Source of the DNA: Lingula anatina | Lineage: Eukaryota; Brachiopoda; Lingulata; Lingulida; Lingulidae | DNA length: 64,000 bases | Direction: 5' to 3' | Assembly: GCF_001039355.2 (NCBI RefSeq) | Contig: NW_019775615.1 | Span: forward strand, 151,410 to 215,409 | Part shown: piece by piece, positions 33,860-44,885 of the stretch | Layout of the letters: each line of letters starts with the position of its first letter | How positions within the stretch are numbered: position 1 is the first letter of the stretch | Notes under the pieces: generated by a model | What the model saw: only the letters and a program-made list of their open reading frames with translations | The model's database searches: none | Told to the model about the DNA's origin: nothing | Program-made: the position numbers and the translations under genes

Positions 33860-35911
33860 CAAGTCTGTGGTAAATGAATTTGGGGGTTTACTATGTACAT
33901 AGTGTTAAAAAAACACTGATGGTGTTTTCCATCGGCCCAGTTTCATGACAATCTCCGGCTGCACATTGTTTGCAATAGCATAAGTTGCTCCAGTAGGACG
34001 GAATGATTTAGCAGAATATACGTCCGTTGAAAGTCCAGCAGCCTTGATACTGTCATTAAGAATGCATGCTATAGATGATGCATCCTAGGGATTAAAAGGC
34101 TTCCGAAGGGACAAAAAAAAAACAGGACCGTCCCGAGTTTGATGCTGGTTCATTCTAAGAATGTAGTCTCTGAGAGCAATAACTGGATCAAGTTTACTAT
34201 TAGAACAAGGCGGAATATGCACCTCAAATCCAGTTCTCTGAATATCATTCTTAATACCAAGGAAAATGATTTTCAAAGAGCCATCCTCTTCTAACAACAA
34301 CTGATCAGTAGTAAATCATACTTATACTAAGAGTGCTTGGATTAAAAACTACTGATTTTGGAGCAATATCGGAAGGCCTTAACATGACTACAAGTGACAA
34401 TAAAGTAACTTTGTTAAGTCTAAGCTCCTTAACAGACAAGCTGTCATTATCAGGCCACCTTGTAAACAAACTATGAAAAGCATTAACTGGTAAAACTGCT
34501 GAATGTTGCATTGGACTTACTGTCGAGGACTTGACAAGTGCCACATAGAGCCTTTGAATGTCATTGTCACTAACAAGATTAGGTAAACCAGAACTTTCAT
34601 AATAACAAGACAGTGCTGCTAAGGCAGTCTTTAATTGAGATCTCGGTTTATCCGAGGAGTCTGCAATATGACATAAGAATGATGCAATAACTGAAGTATG
34701 CACTGGTGGAAATACTGCAGACATCCCAACACAAAATTTATATAGTTTCTCAATAGAACCATTGTAAAGGCGTAATGTAGATGGAGCTAAACATTGTGGA
34801 AACTGCATTGCAGCTCTATTGGACCAACCACTGCTTATTAACCTGGTGTTCCAGATACTCGCCATGCGTAAATTTTCCACTTTCGGTTCCTTAAAGGTTC
34901 TGGAGAAGTCATCCTCGACAGCACCGAATAGCAGTTTATCTTTAACTTCAGTGGAGGAGCCACTGTCATTTTCCTCAGTTTTTGGAACCATACCTGCCCT
35001 GGCCAATACGGGGCGATTACCGTGGCCACAGCCTGCTGTTGTATTATCATATCTAATACCTCTGGAAGCAGGCGAAATGGTGGATTCACAAAGTTGTTGT
35101 GTGAAAAACAATCTCTCTGAGCTAGAGCGTCTATTCCTGAAGTTAGTGGATCCCAATACTGACTGTTGTAATAAGGCAGATGTGTTGTTTGCACTGATGC
35201 GAAGCAAGTATGAGGACCCCATAGCTGATCTATGTAACCAAAGAGGCGAGGATGTAACTTCCATTCGAATTTGCTTGTCAACCGAGATAAATAATCTGCT
35301 GTTACATTGCTTTTGCCTGGCAAGTGACGTGCTAGCAATGTTATATTGTTTTCCAGGCATTCTGCCCAAATTGCTTTCGCCAACTTTGTTAACTCCAAAC
35401 TGGGGCCTCCCATGTGATTTAAGTAACAAATTGCGGTCACATTGTCTGACAAGAACTGAATCACTTTTCCTTTGAGATGATCCCTAAATGACACAACAGC
35501 CAACAGAACTGTTATAAGTTCTTGGTAACTGGAAGACTAGAATGACACCCTTGCATTCCAAAGTCCTTGTGCTTGTCTGCCCTGATACACAGCGCCCCAA
35601 CCAATGTGGCTGGCGTCCGTCTCCAGTTGCCCATCTATCTGGGCTCTGTATCTCGAAAGGTTCGCTATGTTGCGCACGTGAGCAAGTGTCTCGATTCCAT
35701 GGCCCCGTATCTCGAAACGGGCTTTGATGTTTGGACTGCCAAGCAAACGATAAATGTCTTTACGCAAGTTGCATATTCTGTGCTTTGGTACTTTTAATTC
35801 TGGTACCCCACTGTCACCACAAGAGTCGATAACATAACCTATGTACTGAATTTTCGATGTTGGAATCAACAATGACTTCTCATAGTTAATATTCCAACCA
35901 GTTGATTCCAA
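33860..35911 (-). pseudogene. DIRS/Ngaro-like tyrosine-recombinase retrotransposon, 5'-truncated and decayed
   Basis: Minus-strand order: end of a reverse transcriptase (GWNINYEKSLLIPTSKIQYI, 35,911-35,800), RNase H (TDASHIGWGAVYQG; FLSDNVTAICYLNHMGG; ARHLPGKSNVTADYLSRL), then, in an overlapping frame, a tyrosine recombinase (LAPSTLRLYNGSIEKLYKFC; catalytic Arg in VMLRPSDIAP; KSFRPTGATYAIANN in place of HxxR; the Tyr in HYVHSKPP). RT plus RNase H plus recombinase without integrase or protease defines the DIRS order. Breaks: TAG at 35537-35539, a frameshift near 34303, TAG at 34085-34087 and TAA at 33905-33907 next to the catalytic Tyr. Most of the RT is missing beyond 35,911, where the sequence turns into unrelated GC-rich DNA. 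Not functional. Confidence 0.85.
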
Positions 35912-35915
35912 TATA

Positions 35916-36850
35916 TTGTAACGCGACGCGGCCGTCCACCTCGAGTCGGCGACGACACCCCGACGTGGTGTGGGATTGATGTTACCTGTACCTTGGGGGA
36001 AAGTCTATCCCCAACCTTCGGAAATAAAAAGACATGTATTACATTTCCAATATGATTATTAAATCTTCAAACATTGAATACAAAAATTCATGCAATATAA
36101 ACGTGACTTATGGCCATGTAACTCGACTCCCTTCACACGGGAGGAACACTCTTGGGCTGGAACTCAGCATCAGACCCAAGTGGACATCCGCTCTGCTATG
36201 GCGCCCCGGACCCAGGCCGGCTTTTCACCAGGGGTCGTCATCCACAATAACTGCAACTTACGCTTAGCCTTAACTACACACTGCTGTCAAGGGATTGACG
36301 GCTGTGAAAATAACGAACTTACTGCTGTCAATAAAACGACTGCAGTAACAATAACAAACTTAACTGATCTGTGTCCATAATCAGACTCAGTATAAACTGT
36401 TACAGTTAGTAATGAAAACTGGGGCTACGTCGGAATAAAATTTCAGTAAAGCTTCTGCGTTAATCTAGCAATGGAATAAATGCAGTTATAAACTACCGTT
36501 AAATCTACTGAACATTTAAATTCTCTATCGGGTTTCCCCCCTAAAAAAAAAAATAATAAAATGAAGCGGGCTAGCCCCTAAGGGCTGCCCTAACACTCAC
36601 TGATGATTCTTCTTTTCTATTGGTTTCTTCTCTCTCCTCTATACCGGCACCTTCGAATAGACAGCCAGACCGGACGCTTCCATCAGCGCACTTCTCTGTT
36701 TATACTCTGACGCGGCGACGTCATCAGCCGCGCAAAGCACGAGCTTCGCGTACGGCGTAGGTCAGCATGAAGTGGCATATATGGCGGCTTCCATGCATCA
36801 ATGCACTGTATCGGTAGTTTGGTCTTCTTTAGATTAAAGTTTCCTACAAT
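35916..36850. repeat. GC-rich block of unknown origin, possibly repeat-derived
   Basis: Starts abruptly at the DIRS break with TGTAACGCGACGCGGCC and is CpG-rich near both ends (GACGCGGCGACGTCATCAGC at about 36710). It contains no recognisable protein. The TGTAAC start and TACA end would suit a solo LTR, but I see no clear target-site duplication. Confidence 0.35.
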
Positions 36851-36997
36851 CGACAGAAACAATTGTAGTAGGGGGAATCAAATAAAGGTGGAGGGCAGGT
36901 ACGTAAGCGCTAACCCTTCCATAGTGAATTTCTGAAGAGATAAGGTGAAAATGTTGTATTGGAATGCAAAACGGAGGGGGGGGGGGGAACATTACAA

Positions 36998-37290
36998 TAT
37001 GTAGGGTAGACCGGGGCTAAATGCCCCCCTTAAGCAAGAAACGTCACAGTTTTCCCTGCTGAAGGTATAGACCGTTCAAAGTGGGTGTTAACTAAGAAGG
37101 GCTGCCTAGACTACAAACTGATACAATCACTTTTGGAAACAAACAAAAGAAAAACCTTATAGGTGAAAAATAAGTGAATTATAAAATCGTCCTTTTTGCC
37201 CCATTGCTGGGGCAATACGCCTCGCGCCATGGGGCTAAACGCCCACCGTGGGCGTCTTGCCCCAAACTATAGGCGTTATGCCCCGCCTTC
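36998..37290. repeat. Candidate pogo 3' terminal region with subterminal repeats
   Basis: Contains a series of GGGGC..AYGCC motifs in both orientations: ACCGGGGCTAAATGCCCC, TGCTGGGGCAATACGCC, ATGGGGCTAAACGCCC, GTGGGCGTCTTGCCCC and AGGCGTTATGCCCC. They lie downstream of the transposase stop. Such arrays are typical transposase-binding subterminal repeats; the outer end is probably near 37,000 (preceded by TA). No matching end is found on the 5' side. Confidence 0.5.
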
Positions 37291-37873
37291 GAACAAAGCA
37301 AAATTAAATCGAATTATATTTCTACGGTGGACTAAATAAGCCTTTAAAAACAACAGATAATATTTGTCGGGGTATTGTTATAAATTGAGAAAAAAATCAA
37401 CTCTCAAAACTAACAGTCCATTGTCTTTATAACGTTGAAGTACTCTTTCTATCCTTTAATCATTATTCCATTCGCTAATATGAGATAGAAAAAAGTAAAA
37501 AATTGGTTATAATTAACAGTTATTTTATCTTTAAACAGTATTACTCTCAAAACTTAAATAACTTTTGTACCTTTAACTAGTTTCACTCTGTTTTACTCTG
37601 TAAAAACCAGAAAATGTCACACGTTGGCAGAACAAACTGCTAAGTTTATTATAAAACAATAAAACTATTGTCTATAACTTTTAACCGGTCTTACTCCGTT
37701 TTTTTCACAATTCTGATTCCTGCTTCTTTACTCCAAAAAGACTGGAAAACGCTGGTAGAACAAACAGCAAAGTTTATCATCAAACAGTAATCTCTCTCTC
37801 AAAACTAACTTCTAACAATACTAACTTCTAACTATTCTCTGTAATACTATTATCTTAATAAAAAATATCAATA

Positions 37874-40025
37874 TTAATCAGAGTCATCTGATTCACAGTT
37901 TGGACAGATAAATGTAGGGAGTCCTTCAGTGCATTCCTCATGAGCCCAAAGAAGACAGGACTGACACTGAACCCAAACATCCGCGGTCTTGTGCGACTAT
38001 AAGATTCGCAGCAGATGAGACACGGCCATTCCTCATCGAAGCTCGTTTCATCATCAGCTGTTTGCTTTCCTCTCCTTTTGATCTTTCCGCTTTCCTTTCG
38101 TTTCTGCTGTTTTGTTTGCTTTTTAGAGGCGTTGTTCTTGGTTTTTTTCATTGCGAGAGCAGCCTTATACGGCGACGAGGTTAGCACTGCCGCAGTTTCT
38201 GTTTTTCGCGTTCTTGTCCGCTTTGTTTGCAGCTTTGGAAGAGGGGAAAGGTCGTTAATAATGTCTCTGATTCCTTGGTTGTTTTGTAGTGGAGGAACGG
38301 TAGGTGTATCTGATATGGGAATATCGCCTCCATCTGACTGCATGGGTTGCAGCTGACTGTTCTGAAGTACGCAGTCCTAGTGGCCAACTTCCTGGCCGCA
38401 CTTCGTGAAGCGGACGATCAGCTCAGCGTTTCTTTGTCTGTCGCCTTCTCCGTCACCATATCGCTGCACCACCTGACACTGATTGTCTACTACAACAATT
38501 GGCCGGTTGAGAACTTTGCTTGCTGCGATAATCTCGAACTCCCCCAGCAAGGATGTTGGCACTGCCATGGCCGCGATTCTGTCTTCCATGGAGGAATACC
38601 GTAACCAGGCTGGAAGGTCAGCATTGATTGTTTCAATATCAAGGTTGTTATACCTGCTGTAATATTTACACATGTGGTTGATCACGTTGGCCCTTAAACC
38701 ATCTGCAGCGCTCTTTTCCTGCATCTCTAACACTGTACTCTTCAAAATTCCATAAGTATTCCTCTCAGCTAATTGTAACTGTGGATTCATGCCAATTACT
38801 AGACTTCGAAATAGACAACGCCCGTCACTACTTGCCTGGATGATACAAGTGCTGGACAAGGCCTCCGGTCGCCTGGTGTTGGTCGATGAGCAAAATGGCA
38901 ATTCATTAACAGGTGTGGGGCTTTCATCAGCTGGTAGGTTGCAAGAGGCAGCTGTGCTTTCTGCTGGGAGTTGTTCTGTGTGCTCTGTGTCCGGCTCATC
39001 TGTCACCAGCGCCCCCAAAAATGCATCATCTGCAAAAACATTGAGGTCATAGGGCCAAAGACCACATTTTAAAACCGTGTACAGCTTTTTCCGGCAAAGC
39101 AGTCCTCAAAAAGGCCTTCCCAGATGGACCAGCCATGTCGTAGACTGTGATCCGACACCCAGGGTTAGAGACCATCCAACTGTCGGCTTCAGCATTAAAT
39201 GCACTTTTCAAGGATTTGAAATAGGCTCTGTCCAGCAGTTGCAGCTTATGAGTGCTATGTGGGGGCAATGTGAGAAGCTCAATTCCATTCTCCCGACAAA
39301 AATCTATGGCCTCCAGAGTCTTGTGACTGTGATGCCCATCCAGCAATATGATATGGGTGTCTTGGCGAGAGCAGGCTGTAAAACTGACTAAGTGCCTCAA
39401 CCACGTGAGAAATAGCTCCGAGTCTGTCCATCCACTTTGACTTGCATATCCTACAGCATCTGGTGGCGCGTCTTTCATGAGCGTTTCAACCATTCTTTTT
39501 CTTGGAAAGATATACATGGGTGGCACAAAGTTTCCTGTTGCGCTGAAGGCACAGATCAGGGTCACCAAATCTCCCCACTCAGCACTTGTGATTTTACTGA
39601 CTTGTGGCATTCCCTTTGCCACCATAATCTTACCAGGCTTTTGGACAGTGGTAAGTCCGGTCTCGTCCATATTCCAAATTCGGGACGGCGGGTAGTGATG
39701 GGCGTCTAGACATGCTTTCTACATGCCAAAGAAATTGGTCACTTGCGGCTTATTAAAGCCTACAGCACGCGCGATGCTGGTTGACTGAGGCTGACGAATG
39801 CTTAGGCCGTGTCGCGAGAGAAAACCTTGCACCCAGTCCTGCCCTGCCATCCATAGCTTCCTGTTAAACGGATGGACGACCTGTGCTTTTTCCGCCACAT
39901 CATATGCAAGTCGCTGCATATCTTGGACTTTTAACCCGTAGAGTCGTCTCTCCATTTCAATGACATGGGATTTCAATTGTAACTCTACAGTTTGCGGCAG
40001 GGCTGGTTGGGCTAGGCTTACTATA
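37874..40025 (-). pseudogene. pogo/CENP-B-type transposase with embedded OTU protease domain and PHD-like finger
   Basis: Minus-strand order: CENP-B-type helix-turn-helix (GLKVQDMQRLAYDVAEKA; AGQDWVQGFLSRHGLSIR), DDE_1 domain (YPPSRIWNMDETGL; IILLDGHHSHKTLEAIDFC; LLDRAYFKSLKSAF; then LWPYDLNVFADDAFLGALVT), a linker, an OTU-type cysteine-protease domain (catalytic ASSDGRCLFRSL; YSSMEDRIAAMAVP; GEFEIIAASKVLNRPIVVV; catalytic His in CGQEVGH), a basic Lys-rich stretch, and a PHD-like finger (WPCLICCESYS; WVQCQSCLLWAHEECTEG; FICPNCESDDSD). Four small lesions interrupt one reading frame: TAG at 39720, a 1-base shift near 39,060, TAG at 38377-38379 (the codon after the OTU His, where OTU domains have Tyr) and a 1-base shift near 37,995. 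The decay is young. The N-terminus is fused in frame to hAT sequence. Confidence 0.85.
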
Positions 40026-40505
40026 TCTGAATCCTCCAGGACTTCCTGAAGTTCTCTGAGCTTTTCATATCTCACTGATGAAGCATTAAAATATAGAAAA
40101 ATGGAATTCAATGTGTCCTTGTAATCCTGTAAATAGTTCACTGCAGAATACGCTTGTGCACTTGCAAGGGCAAGTCTATGTGCACAGCAGTGAATGTGAA
40201 GAATTGAAGGTATTATTCTTTGGAACCTAACAACCACCCCATTCAAACGTCCAAACATAACACTTGCTCCATCACTACCAAGTGCAATAACTTTACGTAA
40301 ATCAAAACCCTTATCTCTTAAATGAAGTAAAATGGCATTAAATACAGTTTCTGCCTTGCCATCTTTTACAGTTATGTTAGCCTCAAACTTAGTCCACGGA
40401 TGCCCAGCTTTAACAGCTCTGATATAAAATATTAAATTTTTGTGAACTGTTACATTTTGTGTCTCATCAATGATTATACTGAAAAAGCTGCTTTGATCTT
40501 ATGAC
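40020..40505 (-). pseudogene. hAT (ZMYM/C17orf113-like) transposase fragment fused to the pogo transposase
   Basis: Reads SSFFSIIIDETQNVTVHKN, then ALGSDGASVMFGRLNGVV, then HIHCCAHRLALASAQAYS and VRYEKLRELQEVLEDSD, the DUF4371-like catalytic half of hAT-type transposases and domesticated relatives. At about 40,020 it passes in frame, with no stop, into pogo helix-turn-helix sequence. The hAT C-terminal half is missing. The same junction is present at about 41,915 in the second copy. Confidence 0.75.
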
Positions 40506-41080
40506 CCTTATTTCCCATAATCTAGAACACTATAAGGAGAGCAGACAAACTTAATAGTAATTAATTGGACCATAAATAAATTCCGGCCCATAGATGGATC
40601 TGTTTTACTTTGCCTTTGTTGTCTTTGGGGGCAAGTTGGTTGGTCGGCTTTTACTGATGTCAACAGCAACTGCATGAGGAAAACACTGTCAGTGCCCTAC
40701 TGAAACCCTTGTGTAGCGTGGGCTTTCCTATATTCCCTATCATAGTGTAACACTGATTGCCATTTGAAGGCCTATGCCATGCAAGTAATCTTTGTGATAT
40801 AGCTAACATAATTCACAACAGTTGTCAAGTCTATGCCCTCTTTTACTATCATTTCTGTGAGAATCTTAATGCTGGCTTCAGTGTACTGCATGGGTATCAT
40901 GCTCTCTGGGGGGGGCGTCTGTTGTTGAGGGACACATTGAAATCACGATCCTAACGGTTGCACTGTCAGCTTTGCTGGTGTTGTATTGCTGTTTAAACAT
41001 AACAAAGTCCCGGACGTCATAGTGGCGTTTTGCGGGGTTAGCAGCACCCAGGGAATCGAACAGGTCAAAGGTGCTCTTAC

Positions 41081-41174
41081 CTTGAGGAGGCGTTGTTTCC
41101 TTAGGAACTCCCTCTCCTGTTTTGGTCCCCAAAAGCTGACACAATTTCATGTAGTCCAACTCCCCCTCGATTGN
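41081..41174 (-). other. Truncated candidate first exon, then single-N contig junction at 41174
   Basis: The sequence up to 41173 matches the start of the candidate exon at 42976-43084 and breaks off at CCTCGATTG. After the N, sequence resumes with TCCTAGTGGCCAACTTCCTG, equivalent to 38375. As at 11126, this is what two overlapping contigs or haplotigs placed end to end would give. Confidence 0.8.
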
Positions 41175-43068
41175 TCCTAGTGGCCAACTTCCTGGCCGCA
41201 CCTCGTGAAGCGGACGATCAGCTTATTAAAGCCTACAGCAATATGATATGGGTGTCTTGGCGAGAGCAGGCTGTAAAACTGACTAAGTGCCTCAACCACG
41301 TGAGAAATAGCTCCGAGTCTGTCCATCCACTTTGACTTGCATATCCTACAGCATCTGGTGGCGCGTCTTTCATGAGCGTTTCGACCATTCTTTTTCTTGG
41401 AAAGATATACATGGGTGGCACAAAGTTTCCTGTTGCGCTGAAGGCACAGATTAGGGTCACCAAATCTCCCCACTCAGCACTTGTGATTTTACTGACTTGT
41501 GGCATTCCCTTTGCCACCATAATCTTACCAGGCTTTTGGACAGTGGTAAGTCCGGTCTCGTCCATATTCCAAATTCGGGACGGCGCGTAGTGATGGGCGT
41601 CTAGACATGCTTTCTACATGCCAAAGAAATTGGTCACTTGCGGCTTATTAAAGCCTACAGCACGCGCGATGCTGGTTGACTGAGGCTGACGAATGCTTAG
41701 GCCGTGTCGCGAGAGAAAACCTTGCACCCAGTCCTGCCCTGCCATCCATAGCTTCCTGTTAAACGGATGGACGACCTGTGCTTTTTCCGCCACATCATAT
41801 GCAAGTCGCTGCATATCTCGGACTTTTAACCCGTAGAGTCGTCTCTCCATTTCAATGACATGGGATTTCAATTGTAACTCTACAGTTTGCGGCAGGGCTG
41901 GTTGGGCTAGGCTTACTATATCTGAATCCTCCAGGACTTCCTGAAGTTCTCTGAGCTTTTCATATCTCACTGATGAAGCATTAAAATATAGAAAAATGGA
42001 ATTCAATGTGTCCTTGTAATCCTGTAAATAGTTCACTGCAGAATACGCTTGTGCACTTGCAAGGGCAAGTCTATGTGCACAGCAGTGAATGTGAAGAATT
42101 GAAGGTATTATTCTTTGGAACCTAACAACCACCCCATTCAAACGTCCAAACATAACACTTGCTCCATCACTACCAAGTGCAATAACTTTACGTAAATCAA
42201 AACCCTTATCTCTTAAATGAAGTAAAATGGCATTAAATACAGTTTCTGCCTTGCCATCTTTTACAGTTATGTTAGCCTCAAACTTAGTCCACGGATGCCC
42301 AGCTTTAACAGCTCTGATATAAAATATTAAATTTTTGTGAACTGTTACATTTTGTGTCTCATCAATGATTATACTGAAAAAGCTGCTTTGATCTTATGAC
42401 CCTTATTTCCCATAATCTAGAACACTATAAGGAGAGCAGACAAACTTAATAGTAATTAATTGGACCATAAATAAATTCCGGCCCATAGATGGATCTGTTT
42501 TACTTTGCCTTTGTTGTCTTTGGGGGCAAGTTGGTTGGTCGGCTTTTACTGATGTCAACAGCAACTGCATGAGGAAAACACTGTCAGTGCCCTACTGAAA
42601 CCCTTGTGTAGCGTGGGCTTTCCTATATTCCCTATCATAGTGTAACACTGATTGCCATTTGAAGGCCTATGCCATGCAAGTAATCTTTGTGATATAGCTA
42701 ACATAATTCACAACAGTTGTCAAGTCTATGCCCTCTTTTACTATCATTTCTGTGAGAATCTTAATGCTGGCTTCAGTGTACTGCATGGGTATCATGCTCT
42801 CTGGGGGGGGCGTCTGTTGTTGAGGGACACATTGAAATCACGATCCTAACGGTTGCACTGTCAGCTTTGCTGGTGTTGTATTGCTGTTTAAACATAACAA
42901 AGTCCCGGACGTCATAGTGGCGTTTTGCGGGGTTAGCAGCACCCAGGGAATCGAACAGGTCAAAGGTGCTCTTACCTTGAGGAGGCGTTGTTTCCTTAGG
43001 AACTCCCTCTCCTGTTTTGGTCCCCAAAAGCTGACACAATTTCATGTAGTCCAACTCCCCCTCGATTG
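41175..43068 (-). pseudogene. Second copy of the hAT/pogo chimera, internally deleted (lacks most of DDE and OTU)
   Basis: 41247-43068 repeats 39346-41173 with offset 1,895-1,901 and only a handful of substitutions (for example TATCTTGGAC against TATCTCGGAC). Its left end keeps only about 52 bp of the OTU C-terminus (LIVRFTRCGQEVGH) and then jumps into the DDE domain. The junction contains GCTTATTAAAGCCTACAGCA, copied from 39748-39768. The same TAG between helix-turn-helix and DDE is present. Either the other haplotype's allele or a true second copy. Confidence 0.8.
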
Positions 43069-43084
43069 GTGTGGGTGCTGCCAT
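42976..43084 (-). other. Candidate first coding exon of the hAT-type gene
   Basis: AACATGGCAGC gives a good start context at 43084. The exon reads MAAPTPIEGELDYMKLCQLL then GTKTGEGVPKETTPPQ and ends at a consensus donor, CAAG|GTAAGAGC. It lies upstream of, and on the same strand as, the hAT segment. Assignment to that gene is inference. Confidence 0.45.
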
Positions 43085-43099
43085 GTTAGTAACGTCAAA

Positions 43100-44885
43100 T
43101 CCTGTCTTTGAGGAGGATGGCGGCTTTGCTTCCGGTCCTCTGCTGCTGCCTACCCGTCTCTCAGGGAGCATCCCTGCAGCATCAGCGATTTGCTCTGTCC
43201 CGGTTGGTTTCTTACGTATTCAGGGAGGTAACTGCTTCCTGCAATAGCAGCAGCTGCCCAAGTGGTAGCGTCTTGCCAAATGTTTTCTGAATTAGTGTGT
43301 CAGTCAGCATCTTGCAGGATCCCCATGAGATGAGTTGAACTCCACTTCACTCAAAATCGTCATTGTCTGATTGCTGAGTTCATACTCGTTCCTCTAAGTC
43401 TAGAACTGTTCACCCATGATGACGCTGTAGTAAAGGTAGTAGAGACAAGTATATAATAGAGAGCAAAGCGGAATTGGCTTTAAACTAGCAAAGTCGGTTT
43501 ACTAACGCAAAATATTACGCATGTTACAGCTGGCGGCGCTAAACAAAGACTGTCCCAGGAGTGAAAATTTAATAGGCATATGAAATAAAGCTGAGTGACC
43601 ATTGGCCTCGTTACTGGATGTTTTTCACGTGGCGTAGTTACTTAGAGATGATAGGATAAAAATTGTTTTCCACATGACTAGTAACAACCCAGCTTGCAGA
43701 TCATACCTTTTCATCCACAGCTCGTCTGCCCTAGTCAGAGAGGCCATACAAATTTCAGTTGGTTCTACACCTATGTTGAGCGTGGCTTGAGCAAGATGCA
43801 AATTACCTCTATTATATCTCAAAATAACTCTATTGGACAACAGCCAGGGCAACTTCAGATTCTACTCTGTTCTTCCTAACAAACACTTTTTTGAGGCAAT
43901 GAACCCAGATCAGATTAATTAGTGATTCATTGGCATTGGTTGTTTTTCCATGGGTCATTTTTTAAAGCAACTTTTCATCTGTCATTCTTTTATAAATGGG
44001 CACAAGGGCTTGTGCTGATTTAAAGGACAGGTAAGTAGAATTTATTTCCTTCATTTTGTGGGGGTTCATCCCCTTTAGCTATAGCTCTGTTATAGAAACA
44101 CCACAAGTTCTCACCCATGGGCCACCTGCTGTGATGTGGGCCATCATCAGTGGACATGTAGTGAAACAAAGTGGCCATATGGCATCCTTCATGACATTGA
44201 GATCATGCAGATTATTCAAAATAGCTCCCCTGTAATAATTTTGCAGCATTTGCAGTGATTGGGAAGGCTCAAAGCACCTATGGGACATGGGTCCCTCCTG
44301 GGCCACCCTTTATGGGCCATTTTACACATCAATGGGCCATTGCTTGAAATTAATGGGCCATCTTCAAACTCTACAAATACACCAAACGTGTATCAATATT
44401 TTGGAGAATTATTAATAATGCCAGGTTTTGCAGTTTTAACTTAAAAGTTTAATGTTAATATAGCTATTTGGTCAAGAATTTTACATGTCCTTTTCAATAA
44501 AATTAATAGGATGCCTTACTTTTTGTATAAATTAGAAGAATAAATGAGAAAACAAAATGACAAGGAAACCTGTACATGCTCATCAGTAATTAGTCTTTAT
44601 TTGATGAAACCAGTTTAACAATCTAACATGTAAATCTCTAACAAGCCTACTTAAAGTCTAAAAGGTCCACTTTCATACCTGATAAAAAAAATCTATCAAA
44701 TATCAAACTTCCCTCGTCTATCCAGGGAGATATAGCAGAAAATATACTATATTATCATAATTTCTCTTCAGTAGGTAAAGAACATTACTTTAGGAAACGT
44801 GCGTTTTAATAATGTTGATCAGTTCTGTGCATAAAAAAATGAGACCAATCAATTACTGTCTACCTGTTACAAAGAGTTAGTGAAG
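43100..44885. other. No gene recognised
   Basis: Mixed AT-rich sequence. A TGGGCCA(C/T) motif recurs about five times between 44115 and 44360. Otherwise featureless. Confidence 0.5.

Noticed and set aside
34819-35475. 218-codon plus-strand ORF
   Set aside because: Antisense shadow of the DIRS RNase H and recombinase frames.
35916-36850. Solo LTR
   Set aside because: TG...CA-like ends but no convincing target-site duplication or internal match, so listed only as unexplained GC-rich sequence.
37000-37860. Possible complete pogo element with both ends
   Set aside because: No inverse of the 37,000 end could be found beyond 40 kb; only one end is supported.
42773-43171. 132-codon ORF taken as one protein
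   Set aside because: A strong start at 43084 and a consensus donor at 42975 indicate a short exon; the rest is probably intron and 5' sequence.
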